Assembly: GCF_000297095.1 (NCBI RefSeq)
Contig: NZ_AEEA01000025.1
Span: 1-64,000, forward strand
Source: Treponema primitia ZAS-1
GTDB lineage: Bacteria; Spirochaetota; Spirochaetia; Treponematales; Breznakiellaceae
Direction of reading: 5' to 3'
DNA length: 64,000 nt
Shown: one piece after another, positions 16,201 through 24,598 of the stretch
Layout of the letters: every line of letters starts with the position of its first letter
How positions within the stretch are numbered: the first letter of the stretch is position 1
Notes under the pieces: model-generated
Told to the model about the DNA's origin: nothing
The model's database searches: none
Seen by the model: the letters and a program-made list of their open reading frames with translations, nothing else
Program-made: the position numbers and the translations under genes

Positions 16201-18651
16201 TTACTTATGATAGAGTCCATAGACTAATGCTCCAAGGTCCGGCGACAATGAAGCTTGTATCCACGGGTCTGTTGAGAAACCTAATCCCGTAACAAGCTCA
16301 TTGAGCGGCGCGAGATTAAGCTCAATTCCAACGATATCAAAAGTTTCGATTGTGGCGGCATCGGTGATTTTACTCCAGTCCTCACCACTTTCATAATTTA
16401 GTCCATAAAATACCGGCGCAATTTTGTTTCCCGTACCTTCGGTAGTTATCAGATTGTTCACAGATAACTGTCCGGCGGTAAAGAATTTCCCAAAATTGAC
16501 GGTAAGCGGCTTGTCCAGAGCAGCCCAGGTTCCTCCGCTGGAGGGCAGTTGGTTAGGAACACCGAATGTACTTCCAGCCGTTATGGCGGCCTTTAATTCG
16601 GTTAAGCCTTCTTTTATCCAGCTATTTGCGGTTATCTGGTCCTTCACACCCGGGGGAATTACGGTCGAACCGGCAAGATGATCATAGGCGTTGATAGTGG
16701 CCTCAATAGCCGCAAGATAATCCGCTTTAGCGCTCACCAGCTTGGCTGCCGCATTGGACCGGGCTTTCAAGAAATTGTTTCTCAGAGGAAGATCGCCGTT
16801 GCTTATTGCCTGCAGATTTTCTATCCCACCTTCAAATCCGGCGGCCCAATCAAACTTCAGGAAATTAAGATTGGTATTCCAGTCATAGGAAGTAACCCAT
16901 TCCAGGGTGCCCTTAACCAGCCGCAGAGCTCCTACCAGAAGATCAAGTTCCACCTTGCCTACGCTTACACCGCCTTCCAGGAGATCCCCTAAACCAAACC
17001 CGTCTATAAGGGTCTGGTCTAAGGCAACGGCATCATCATAACTCAGTTTTGCCACACGGCTGACCACCTCGTTGAAGTTAGAACCGAATACGGTGTCGAT
17101 TACTTCATCCAGAAGGGTATTGAGCCCATTGGTATTTTTGTCCAAAAGATTGGCGAAAAGAAGCGTGGTCCAGGTACTCGTACTCTGCAGCCCCTTGCTG
17201 GTCAAACTTTCCGTGTAGGCTGTGTACCCCGTAACCCATGTGGGAACTGATAGTTCCGGCTGCCGGGAAATCTCAGTTTGGTAGATTCCCGCTTTATCAA
17301 TAAGCGTGTAGGAGTACGACCAAGTTTGGGCATAATAACCATCATGAGGAAAAGTATACGTGCTGCCATAATAAGATACCGAATCTTTCGCATACCAATC
17401 ATACCAGTAACCATCCAACTGAATGGACTTGATATTTCCTTCTCCTTCGCCATCTCCAATATCATTGGTATCATAAACTGGGGTTGTAGGACCAGCGATA
17501 TAAATTAGAGCAGAACTTGACTCATAATACCCTGATTTATTAACATCAGTATATCCAGTCCCAGTCCAGAACTTATCCTCACCCTTTTCATACCAATAGG
17601 CCCAATGGTTAGTGCCTTCTACAGTCCACTGGTAGTACCCTTGTATCCACTCCTCGGTATACGGCTTCATCCAGTCGCTGGTAAGCAGTTTCCCCAATTG
17701 GTTGGGATAACCCTTCACGCCAAGGCGGTTTTTAAACAGGTTTTGAGTCTTTGTATCCGTGGCTATGGACGCAAGTTTTGCCAAGGATGAATAGACTATG
17801 GCCGCAGGGTCTTTATTATCCGTTTTATAGGCCTCTTCATAATATTTTATGGCATTATCATAGTCCCCGGCGATCAAAAATTTTGACCCGGCGGTGATAT
17901 TTTCTGCAACCGAGGCATTTTTTGGCGGCTCAGGCGATACATCCGTCTTAGCAGGGATCTCCAATACTCCAGTGCTTTCTTTCAGGTCAGGAGCACCCGC
18001 AGTCCCTGTATTTATAATAACGGCTATTGTATAGGTATACTCTGTGCCCGGCGACACATCGCTATCGGTAAAACTCGTCGTACCGGCAGGGACTTTAGCA
18101 ACAAAGATTGTTTTACCGCCTCCCACACGATAGATATTATATCCTTCCACACTCCCTGTACCTGCCGAGATAGTTGGCGTGGACCATTCAATGGTAACGC
18201 TGTTAAAAGCTGCTTCCGGATCGTAATCCGCCGGAGTCTCAAACGAATCTAAACTTACCCCATCCGCCTTGTCTATGGACAGAAGTTTTTCGTTGTGTTT
18301 TTTCGCCCTGGAGCCCTCTTTTCCGTAGACATCGACAGCGGCTACAGCATAATAATATGTTGTCCCAGGCCCTACACTGGTATCGGAATAGGCGAGATCG
18401 CTTTTTCCCAACACGTCATACACTGAAGCATCATCAGTCTCATCGGTGCCGACGGTTCGGTAAATGTTATAGCTTTCGGCGTCCTCTACCGCGTCCCAGG
18501 TAACCTCTATTTCATAGGCTGAAATAGCCGTCACCACTAAGTTTTTAGGCTTACTCAGCACGCTTGAGCTGTCGTCGCCGCCGCACCCAAGAATCACAAG
18601 ACTCAACGCTAACACCGTTAGGCCGAGAAAGACATTCATTTTCGTTTTCAT
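16201..18651 (-). CDS. fibronectin type III domain lipoprotein
   Basis: 816-residue lipoprotein with a signal peptide ending VILGC at Cys23. Two fibronectin III domains follow (about residues 34-120, PKNLVVTAISAYEIEVTWDAVEDAESYNIYR, and 145-235, VTIEWSTPTISAGTGSVEGYNIYR), then a tetratricopeptide-like helix pair (GDYDNAIKYYEEAYKTDNKDPAAIV) near 255-285. The remaining 500 residues, rich in Tyr, Trp and Gly, resemble nothing I can name. The ribosome binding site GGGAGG lies five bases before ATG. It precedes a barrel protein in the same operon; a surface scaffold or binding role is plausible but inferred. Confidence 0.8.
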   Translation of the reverse strand: MKTKMNVFLGLTVLALSLVILGCGGDDSSSVLSKPKNLVVTAISAYEIEVTWDAVEDAESYNIYRTVGTDETDDASVYDVLGKSDLAYSDTSVGPGTTYYYAVAAVDVYGKEGSRAKKHNEKLLSIDKADGVSLDSFETPADYDPEAAFNSVTIEWSTPTISAGTGSVEGYNIYRVGGGKTIFVAKVPAGTTSFTDSDVSPGTEYTYTIAVIINTGTAGAPDLKESTGVLEIPAKTDVSPEPPKNASVAENITAGSKFLIAGDYDNAIKYYEEAYKTDNKDPAAIVYSSLAKLASIATDTKTQNLFKNRLGVKGYPNQLGKLLTSDWMKPYTEEWIQGYYQWTVEGTNHWAYWYEKGEDKFWTGTGYTDVNKSGYYESSSALIYIAGPTTPVYDTNDIGDGEGEGNIKSIQLDGYWYDWYAKDSVSYYGSTYTFPHDGYYAQTWSYSYTLIDKAGIYQTEISRQPELSVPTWVTGYTAYTESLTSKGLQSTSTWTTLLFANLLDKNTNGLNTLLDEVIDTVFGSNFNEVVSRVAKLSYDDAVALDQTLIDGFGLGDLLEGGVSVGKVELDLLVGALRLVKGTLEWVTSYDWNTNLNFLKFDWAAGFEGGIENLQAISNGDLPLRNNFLKARSNAAAKLVSAKADYLAAIEATINAYDHLAGSTVIPPGVKDQITANSWIKEGLTELKAAITAGSTFGVPNQLPSSGGTWAALDKPLTVNFGKFFTAGQLSVNNLITTEGTGNKIAPVFYGLNYESGEDWSKITDAATIETFDIVGIELNLAPLNELVTGLGFSTDPWIQASLSPDLGALVYGLYHK

Positions 18652-18806
18652 AGAACCTCCCTAATGGATTATTAAAATACTAGAAATTCGTATAATTTTA
18701 TCATAGATTCAAATATATGACAATACCTTCATTGTTAATTTATGGTATTTGGACCTAATTCTGCAAATAATCAAGCTTTATTCATAATCCATGGTGCGTT
18801 TGTTGG

Positions 18807-19277
18807 TCACACGGTTAAATCCGCAAGCTTCGCCGCAACAAACTCCAGCAAATCCCCGGGTTTCAGAAGAACCTGGCAGCCCCGGGCCCCTGCGCTGACC
18901 CCAATGGTGTCAAACAGTTCCGCCGTTTCATCAATATAGGTAGGGAACTGCTTTTTCATACCCATGGGGGAACAGCCGCCCCGGATATAACCGGTAAGGG
19001 CGGGAAGGTTTTTTACGGGAATCAGGTCGACCTTCTTTTCACCGCATATCCGGGCGGCTTTTTTTAGGTCCAATTCTTCCGCAACCGGGATACAACAGAC
19101 GATATACTCACCGGAACTGCCCTGCAGTACCAGGGTTTTAAAAACCTGCTCCGCCGGAATACCCGTAAGCTCCGCAGCATGGACGCCGGACAGATCCTTT
19201 TCATCAACCTCGTACTCTACACTTGTATAGGAAATTCCCACCGCATCTAAAAGACGGTGGACATTGGTCTTTTGCAT
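18807..19277 (-). CDS. ybaK: YbaK/EbsC-family aminoacyl-tRNA deacylase
   Basis: Trans-editing enzyme that removes mischarged amino acid from tRNA, in the best-known members Cys from tRNA(Pro). The 156 residues show the family pattern: ISYTSVEYE, LTGIPAEQVFKTLVLQG with the conserved Lys, VCCIPVAEELDLKKAA, GYIRGGCSPMGMKKQFPTYID and ISVSAGARGCQVLLKPGDLL-like C-terminal strands. Stand-alone gene with about 155 bases on each side. Confidence 0.92.
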   Translation of the reverse strand: MQKTNVHRLLDAVGISYTSVEYEVDEKDLSGVHAAELTGIPAEQVFKTLVLQGSSGEYIVCCIPVAEELDLKKAARICGEKKVDLIPVKNLPALTGYIRGGCSPMGMKKQFPTYIDETAELFDTIGVSAGARGCQVLLKPGDLLEFVAAKLADLTV

Positions 19278-19434
19278 TTTCCTGTTATATATCCTTTTGG
19301 CAGGACTATACCATGATTGGATATCTCTTTTTATCTCCGTTTAGGCAAAAATTTCAACAAAAAATGCAACTTTTTCTTATTTATCCGAGTAAATATATAG
19401 AACTAATATTATATGAAAACAAAAGGAGTTTTAG

Positions 19435-19938
19435 ATGAAAAAAAGCAACATCACAATCTGGTTAAGTTTTGCCCTGGCTTTTGCGGTCCTCTCAGGATGC
19501 GCTACCACCGGGGGCGACCATACCGCAGCCCAGGACGATGGGCTCAGTGGGAAAAGCTGGAAATCCGGCCCCGACGACCACCATATGTGGAATGTATGGA
19601 CCTTCAACAAGGATGGAACGTTCCGGGGGACCCATTACCACAGCGCGGACAATAGTGTTGATCTTGGCGTTTATACCTATCACATCAAAGATACGGCTTT
19701 TACCATTACGGCGCCGGACAAATCGGTAAGCGAATATACCCTTGAGTTTATCAACCATGACCGTCCCGCATTTGTTCTGAAAGAGATTACCGGAGGGAAA
19801 CCCCTTCCCCATGGCGGTAATGACACCTATACCCAGCTGCATGGGGATGAACTTGCCCAACTAAACCAGGACGGCAGTGCAGAGCATAGCGCGCCCCAGG
19901 GACACAGCGAAGAAGCTGTGGAACATCACGAAAATTAG
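19435..19938 (+). CDS. small lipoprotein with lipocalin-like domain
   Basis: 167-residue lipoprotein with signal peptide ending VLSGC. The mature part holds one module of the form GKSW...WTFNKDGTFRGTH...DLGVYTYHIKDTAFTI...YTLEF, a small beta-barrel pattern like bacterial lipocalin-like or META-type domains. The same module recurs twice in the next gene, so they arose by duplication. The C-terminal tail is His- and Glu-rich (HSEEAVEHHEN), which might bind metal. AAAGGAG lies eight bases before ATG. First gene of a probable three-gene operon. Function unknown. Confidence 0.7.
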   Translation: MKKSNITIWLSFALAFAVLSGCATTGGDHTAAQDDGLSGKSWKSGPDDHHMWNVWTFNKDGTFRGTHYHSADNSVDLGVYTYHIKDTAFTITAPDKSVSEYTLEFINHDRPAFVLKEITGGKPLPHGGNDTYTQLHGDELAQLNQDGSAEHSAPQGHSEEAVEHHEN

Positions 19939-19954
19939 AATTTAAAGGGTATCC

Positions 19955-20674
19955 ATGAAAAAGGCCGCTCTTTACAGCCTGGTAATTATCGTATCCGGCC
20001 TTGTGGTCCTTAGCTGCGCCACCGCCGGTCATGGGAATTCCGTCCGGGATGCATATGTCCCGGCGGAAAACCCCCTTATTGGAGAGTGGCAGGAGGAGGA
20101 ATATGCCTACTCCTTCCGGCCCGACGGAACCTTTACGGCGCGCCAGGATGGGGAAAAGGGGAATAAAAACGACGCCTACCTTATCCGGGGAAATACGCTT
20201 ATCACCCTGGCCGCCGGGACAGATACCCCGGACAAGTACATCGTTACGGGTACGGACCATAATGTCATTGAACTTGTAAAAGAAGGTGTCCCGGCGGTGT
20301 ATACCCGAGTTGTTCATGGAAACAGGGAGGAAGCTCCCGAGAAGGATGGACACCACAATCGTACCGTCAGAGCCGACGCCTTCAGCGGTAAAAACTGGAA
20401 TGCCCCCCATATTAACAATATGCATGACCGTTGGGAGTTTCGTGATGACGGGACCTTCCATTTTTGGCATATCCACGAAGGCCGGCCCCTTGACCGGGGG
20501 GATTACAGTTACCTTATCAGCGGCAATGTTTTTCTTGCCCTGAAGGAAGACCTGAAAACCCTGGTTGTATATACCTTCAAGTTTACCGGGGAAGAAACCT
20601 TTACCGTAAGCCCGGTAATTCCCCCCGGCGGAAGGGATATCCCCTTTATCTATGATAACAAGACCCAGCCTTAG
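19955..20674 (+). CDS. lipoprotein with two lipocalin-like repeats
   Basis: 239-residue lipoprotein (lipobox VVLSC). Two repeats are visible: LIGEWQEEEYAYSFRPDGTFTARQ at about residues 40-63 and FSGKNWNAPHINNMHDRWEFRDDGTFHFW at about 139-167, each followed by a YL-I-GN turn and a Y-F-F strand. The second repeat closely resembles the module of the previous gene (FSGKNW versus LSGKSW, DDGTF versus KDGTF). It lies 16 bases downstream of that gene and eight bases upstream of a binding protein gene, indicating co-expression. Function unknown. Confidence 0.7.
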   Translation: MKKAALYSLVIIVSGLVVLSCATAGHGNSVRDAYVPAENPLIGEWQEEEYAYSFRPDGTFTARQDGEKGNKNDAYLIRGNTLITLAAGTDTPDKYIVTGTDHNVIELVKEGVPAVYTRVVHGNREEAPEKDGHHNRTVRADAFSGKNWNAPHINNMHDRWEFRDDGTFHFWHIHEGRPLDRGDYSYLISGNVFLALKEDLKTLVVYTFKFTGEETFTVSPVIPPGGRDIPFIYDNKTQP

Positions 20675-20682
20675 GAGGTATA

Positions 20683-21570
20683 ATGAAAAAAGCAGCGTTT
20701 ATGTTTTTAATTACGATATGCGTAGTATTCTCCGGTTTTGCCAACGGTGGGCGTGATCCCGCCGCCCCCTTCAATGATCACGACATTGAGGCGGTACACC
20801 GGATCCACTACAATGGAGAGGTCCGCATCGGTATTCCGGACGATGAGCCGCCCATCGCTTATACCGATGCCAATGGGCTCTACCAGGGTTACGACGCCTA
20901 TTTTGCCAAACGCATAGGCAAAGAACTACTGGACAAGGAAAGCCTCATCCGCTTTGTCCCGGTAGAGGCGGCTAGGCGGGCAGAATATCTTGACAACGGC
21001 CGGGTTGATTTTATCATCGCCAACTTTGCGGTAAGCCCGGAAAATGCAGCGGCGGTGGACTTCGCCCTGCCCTACAGAAGGGCTGCCACAGGAATTGTCT
21101 CCCCGGATTCCGCTTCTGTCACGGAACTTGCCCAGCTTGAAGGGAAAACCCTTATCCTTGTACGGGGAACTCCGGAGGAACTCTGGGTTGGGGAACAGTA
21201 TCCTCACATAAACCTGCTGCAATTTGACCGCTTTACCGAGGCCGCCAGCGCGCTGTTGGATGGGCGCGGCGCAGCGCTGATCCACGACAGCGCAGTAGTT
21301 CTGGCATGGACAAAGGAACATCGTGGGTATTCGGCAGCCGTGGAAAGCGCCGGACCGGTTTACACCATAGCCCCCGCAGTACGGAAGGGCAACGACGGCC
21401 TCATCCTCTGGCTGAACGATGTAATAAGCCGCCGGGTGGAGGCGGATTTTTTCCATAAGGCCTATGAAGCGACCCTGCGGCCGGTTTACGGCGCCGCGGG
21501 TAATCCCGAAACGGTGGTGATTGAGCGGGGTATTATACAGCCGGATAGAAACCAACCCTACCAATACTAA
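20683..21570 (+). CDS. family 3 solute-binding protein (amino-acid type), orphan
   Basis: Periplasmic binding protein of the polar amino acid family (PF00497), 295 residues. A signal peptide (AAFMFLITICVVFSGFANGG) has no lipobox Cys. The family pattern is VRIGIPDDEPPIAYTDANGLYQGYDAYFAKRIGKELL, then RVDFIIANFAVSPENAAAVDFALPY. The arginine of this last block normally binding ligand carboxylate appears replaced in context, so ligand type is uncertain. No permease or ATPase is adjacent; instead two lipocalin-like lipoproteins precede it. AGGAGG gives a strong ribosome binding site. The last codons carry a sequence repeated downstream of the RhuM gene. Confidence 0.85.
   Translation: MKKAAFMFLITICVVFSGFANGGRDPAAPFNDHDIEAVHRIHYNGEVRIGIPDDEPPIAYTDANGLYQGYDAYFAKRIGKELLDKESLIRFVPVEAARRAEYLDNGRVDFIIANFAVSPENAAAVDFALPYRRAATGIVSPDSASVTELAQLEGKTLILVRGTPEELWVGEQYPHINLLQFDRFTEAASALLDGRGAALIHDSAVVLAWTKEHRGYSAAVESAGPVYTIAPAVRKGNDGLILWLNDVISRRVEADFFHKAYEATLRPVYGAAGNPETVVIERGIIQPDRNQPYQY
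21521..21541 (+). repeat. direct repeat, left copy, at the binding-protein 3' end
   Basis: Twenty-one bases starting TTGAGCGGGGTATTATACAG occur identically at 22743-22763, on the other side of the RhuM gene. Similarity continues to the left (CGGTGG) with a three-base gap. This copy encodes the binding-protein residues IERGIIQ. Confidence 0.85.
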
Positions 21571-21586
21571 AGCTTCCTTATAAACA

Positions 21587-22651
21587 TTAGCTTTCATCCT
21601 CTTGATTGAAAGCTGTTTGTTCCAGCAGTTTATCAAAGTCCGACGTGAACAGCCTGTCCTGCACAATACGGTACTTTTCATATTCAGTTTCCGCGTGAAG
21701 TTTTGCTTGCTCGTGCGATATGTGTCCTGCATCTGTCAAAATTTTGTTGCCGTTGAATTCCAAAAATCCGTCAAGCCGCTTAGCCCAATCATTCATTGAC
21801 ATAGGAATTTTTCGTTCGGCTTGTAGTTCCGCAAAATCCAAATAAACGGAAACAATACGCTCAAGATAGTTCATTTCCTGTTCGTTCAGGTAATTTTTTG
21901 CGATTACAACATCCGCCTTAATTATCTTGCCGGTGGGCGCCGTTTCCCACGTTGTAAGCCCCATAAATTCCTTTTCAGCATCTGCTCTTTCGACAATGAG
22001 TTCTGCCGCAGTATGCCTGTGAACAGCGTAATGCAGTTTATTTTGCACCAGCTTAAAAAATTCTCCTGTCGCTCTTGCGTCTTTATCATAGTCAAATGCC
22101 GTCGTGTATAAATCTGTCACCTTTTGGTAGAACTTACGTTCCGACAAACGTATTTCCCGAATATATTGAAGCTGACGCTCAAAATACTCGTCTGTGAACA
22201 TATGCCCTTTTTTTAAGCGGTCAACATCCATTGTCCACCCTTGAATAGTGTAGTCTTTGACAATTTGCCCCGCCCACTTGCGGAACTGAACGGCCCGTTC
22301 ATTGTTCACCTTGAACCCTACGGCGATAATCATTTGCAGATTGTAATGCTCAAGTTCACGCTCAACTTGGCGATTACCCTCATTTTGAACTATAAAGAAT
22401 TTCTTTATAGTTGCCTCGTGGGGCAATTCACCATCGTCGATGATTTTCTTGATATGCTGTCCTATATTTTGAACACTCACATCATAAAGCGTTGCAAGCA
22501 TCTTTTGAGTCAGCCAAATGTTTTCGTCCTCGTAACGCATTTCAAAACTTTGTTTGCTATCGCCTGTTGCCGCCACAAAGGTAAGATATTCAGCCGCTGA
22601 ACTGCGTATGGTTATTTCTTGTTTTTTCTTATTCCCCGTTGCCTTAGCCAT
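21587..22651 (-). CDS. RhuM-family protein
   Basis: 354-residue member of the RhuM (virulence RhuM) family, found widely on mobile and defence-associated loci; biochemical role not established to my knowledge. Typical blocks are seen: IWLTQKMLATLYDVSVQNIGQHIKKI (helix-turn-helix-like N-terminal part), YNLQMIIAVGFKVNNERAVQFRKWAG, and a C-terminal helical part with LDFAELQAERKIPMSMNDWAKRLDGFLEFNG. It faces the binding-protein gene convergently and is bounded by 21-bp direct repeats, suggesting insertion as a single cargo gene. No transposase or integrase accompanies it. Confidence 0.88.
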   Translation of the reverse strand: MAKATGNKKKQEITIRSSAAEYLTFVAATGDSKQSFEMRYEDENIWLTQKMLATLYDVSVQNIGQHIKKIIDDGELPHEATIKKFFIVQNEGNRQVERELEHYNLQMIIAVGFKVNNERAVQFRKWAGQIVKDYTIQGWTMDVDRLKKGHMFTDEYFERQLQYIREIRLSERKFYQKVTDLYTTAFDYDKDARATGEFFKLVQNKLHYAVHRHTAAELIVERADAEKEFMGLTTWETAPTGKIIKADVVIAKNYLNEQEMNYLERIVSVYLDFAELQAERKIPMSMNDWAKRLDGFLEFNGNKILTDAGHISHEQAKLHAETEYEKYRIVQDRLFTSDFDKLLEQTAFNQEDES

Positions 22652-22742
22652 CAGCTTTTCCCCAGTTTATTTAGCACAGTTTTATTTCCCCTGTTCATAT
22701 TATATCATGGAACCTATGGACGCAAGCAGTCATAGGCGGTGG

Positions 22743-22763
22743 TTGAGCGGGGTATTATACAGC
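22743..22763 (+). repeat. direct repeat, right copy, upstream of the sigma gene
   Basis: Identical over 21 bases to 21521-21541. Read in the same frame as the left copy it continues as an open stretch (VVERGIIQRLIETN) ending at a TAG near 22794, and differs from the left copy by one whole codon. This looks like the broken 3' end of a related coding sequence rather than a simple fresh target duplication. Confidence 0.8.
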
Positions 22764-22832
22764 GGCTAATTGAAACAAACTTAATATTCAGTTAGACTTA
22801 ACTAATTGTTTTATTAATTTGGAAAAAAGGTT

Positions 22833-23384
22833 ATGTCAAATTCAAACAACGATGAGGCCTTCAATGCCATCGTCAAGACCTACTATGAAAAGATACTCGC
22901 CTATTGTTCCTATTTTCTTAAGGGTAACCGGGCAGAGGACTGTACCCAGGACATTTTCCTGATTTTGTATAACAATTTACATAAACTGCGGGATTATGAA
23001 AAAATCGGCTCTTGGCTCTATAAAACGGCGGGAAACATCACCAAACAGTATATGGCTGTCCAGCGGAGGGAACGCCAAAAAACCGTAAGCCTGCCCGATG
23101 AGGGGGCGGAAGATCTTTCAGCCCTGCCGGAAAATTTTTTATACGAGGATACGTCCACAGACCCGGAGGAGGAGGATGCGAAAATCCGCTCCTGTACCGA
23201 ATCCATCATGGGGCAGTTAAAAAAAGGGGAACTGGCCGTCTGGACCCTTGCCTTCCGGGATAAGCAGAGTATTCGGGCTGTGGCCGCAGCGTTGGACATA
23301 TCGGAAAGCGCCGCAAAATCCCGGATTAACCGGCTGCGCCATAAGATACTGGATCTTGCCCATGACTTAATGAAGGATGGGTAA
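22833..23384 (+). CDS. ECF-type RNA polymerase sigma factor
   Basis: Sigma-70 family protein of 183 residues with region 2 (AIVKTYYEKILAYCSYFLKGNRAEDCTQDIFL, then the GSWLYKTAGNITKQYM -10 recognition helix) and region 4 (SIRAVAAALDISESAAKSRINRLRHKIL, the -35 binding helix-turn-helix). No region 1 or 3, so group 4 (ECF). The ribosome binding site AAAAGG is modest. The next gene, 52 bases on, encodes a one-pass membrane protein that could be its anti-sigma partner. The divergent/convergent neighbour is a MacB-like ABC operon; whether it is the target is unknown. Confidence 0.92.
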   Translation: MSNSNNDEAFNAIVKTYYEKILAYCSYFLKGNRAEDCTQDIFLILYNNLHKLRDYEKIGSWLYKTAGNITKQYMAVQRRERQKTVSLPDEGAEDLSALPENFLYEDTSTDPEEEDAKIRSCTESIMGQLKKGELAVWTLAFRDKQSIRAVAAALDISESAAKSRINRLRHKILDLAHDLMKDG

Positions 23385-23436
23385 AATATGCAACTTTTTA
23401 TGAGAACGATGAGTTAATAGTAAGGAGAATCGTGTT

Positions 23437-23937
23437 ATGAAACCGGAAGATGAGGACTATAGGGCGATGAAATTGCTGCTCAAATCCGATGGGATATCAA
23501 AATCCCGGGATGCCCTAATCGCAAATCTACAAAAGGAAATGGATAAATCCGGAGAAGGTCCGAATCCTGAACATATAGACGGCATGGTAAAATCTCTGTA
23601 TGCCCTGGACGGGCAGCCGCTCCCCAGCCTAAGCGGGGATCAATTGGAAACCGTGATCCGGGATCTTAAAAACCGTTCCGTTAAGCATAGCCGCCGTCCC
23701 CTCTCTAAGGGCGCCTTCCGCTTCGTCCGCTGGGCTTCGGCGGCCTGCGTAGTTCTGCTGTTTTTTGTGTTTCTTAACCTCGGGTTGGCCTGGGCAACCG
23801 GCGGCTGCCTTTTACGGAAAGTGGACAAGGAGTTTTGCAGCCATACCATATTCTGCCCCGCCGATGGAGAGGAGGTCCCCGAGTCGTCACCGAACCAGGG
23901 GACCGGAATAGGTATATTATTCCCGCACGGGTCCTAA
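23437..23937 (+). CDS. single-pass membrane protein, possible anti-sigma factor
   Basis: 166 residues, not a family I can name. The N-terminal 90 residues are soluble and mostly helical; one membrane segment lies near residues 96-120 (FVRWASAACVVLLFFVFLNLGLAW). The short outer tail has three Cys in CLLRKVDKEFCSHTIFC. Position directly after an ECF sigma gene and the topology (cytoplasmic N-terminus, membrane span, extracytoplasmic sensor tail) suggest an anti-sigma role, but no ZAS motif (HxxxCxxC) is present. AAGGAG ribosome binding site. The 3' end overlaps the convergent ABC ATPase gene by 21 bases. Confidence 0.6.
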   Translation: MKPEDEDYRAMKLLLKSDGISKSRDALIANLQKEMDKSGEGPNPEHIDGMVKSLYALDGQPLPSLSGDQLETVIRDLKNRSVKHSRRPLSKGAFRFVRWASAACVVLLFFVFLNLGLAWATGGCLLRKVDKEFCSHTIFCPADGEEVPESSPNQGTGIGILFPHGS

Positions 23938-24597
23938 GTTCCCTCCTGCCATGGAGTATACACGGTTCCCGTAATCCAGGGTATCCAGTTCGTGGGTTAC
24001 CAGGAGTACCGCGGCGCCTTCTCCGGCTATGCGGCGGAAAAGTTCCATAATACCCGCAGTAGTTTCACTGTCCAGATCGCTGGTGGGTTCATCGGCGATG
24101 AGGAGCTCAGGCTTATTGATAAGAGAACGGGCGATAGAAACCCGGCGAAGCTCCCCCCCGGAAAGCTGTTTTGGGTAGGATGCGGCCAGATGGTTTATAC
24201 CCACCTGTTCCAGCAGGGCAAGCGACCGGGCTGCAATTTCCTCCGGGTCCACCTCATTTTTGAAAAGGTACAGGGGAAGGCTTACATTTTCCAGAACCGT
24301 AAGGTTGGCCAGAAGGCTTTGCCCCTGGGGAACATAACCGATTTGCGTATTCCGCAGCAGGGAGGCTTCCCGGTCCGGCAGGGTAAGGATGCTCCTGCCG
24401 TCTAAAGTTACAGAGCCCGAGTCGGGTTTTAAGAGACCGGCTATAATATTCAGAAAGGTAGTTTTACCGCTCCCGGAACGTCCAATGATGCTGATAAAAT
24501 CCCCGGAACCTATGTCCAGGTTTACCTTATTAACCGCGGTAAAAGGAATTTTGTTCCGTTTATATTCCTTGGTAAGATCCCTAATCTCTAAACGCAT
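23917..24597 (-). CDS. ABC transporter ATP-binding protein (MacB/LolD type)
   Basis: 226-residue ATPase of the LolD/MacB/FtsE group. Walker A IGRSGSGKTT, signature QLSGGELRRV, Walker B LLIADEPTSDLDSET and the switch His in LLVTHELDT. The group works with FtsX-like permeases in mechanotransmission or extrusion of lipoproteins, peptides or metals. The start ATG follows the permease stop by one base, and the operon order is DUF4418, permease, ATPase on the minus strand. Confidence 0.92.
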   Translation of the reverse strand: MRLEIRDLTKEYKRNKIPFTAVNKVNLDIGSGDFISIIGRSGSGKTTFLNIIAGLLKPDSGSVTLDGRSILTLPDREASLLRNTQIGYVPQGQSLLANLTVLENVSLPLYLFKNEVDPEEIAARSLALLEQVGINHLAASYPKQLSGGELRRVSIARSLINKPELLIADEPTSDLDSETTAGIMELFRRIAGEGAAVLLVTHELDTLDYGNRVYSMAGGNLGPVRE

Positions 24598-24598
24598 A

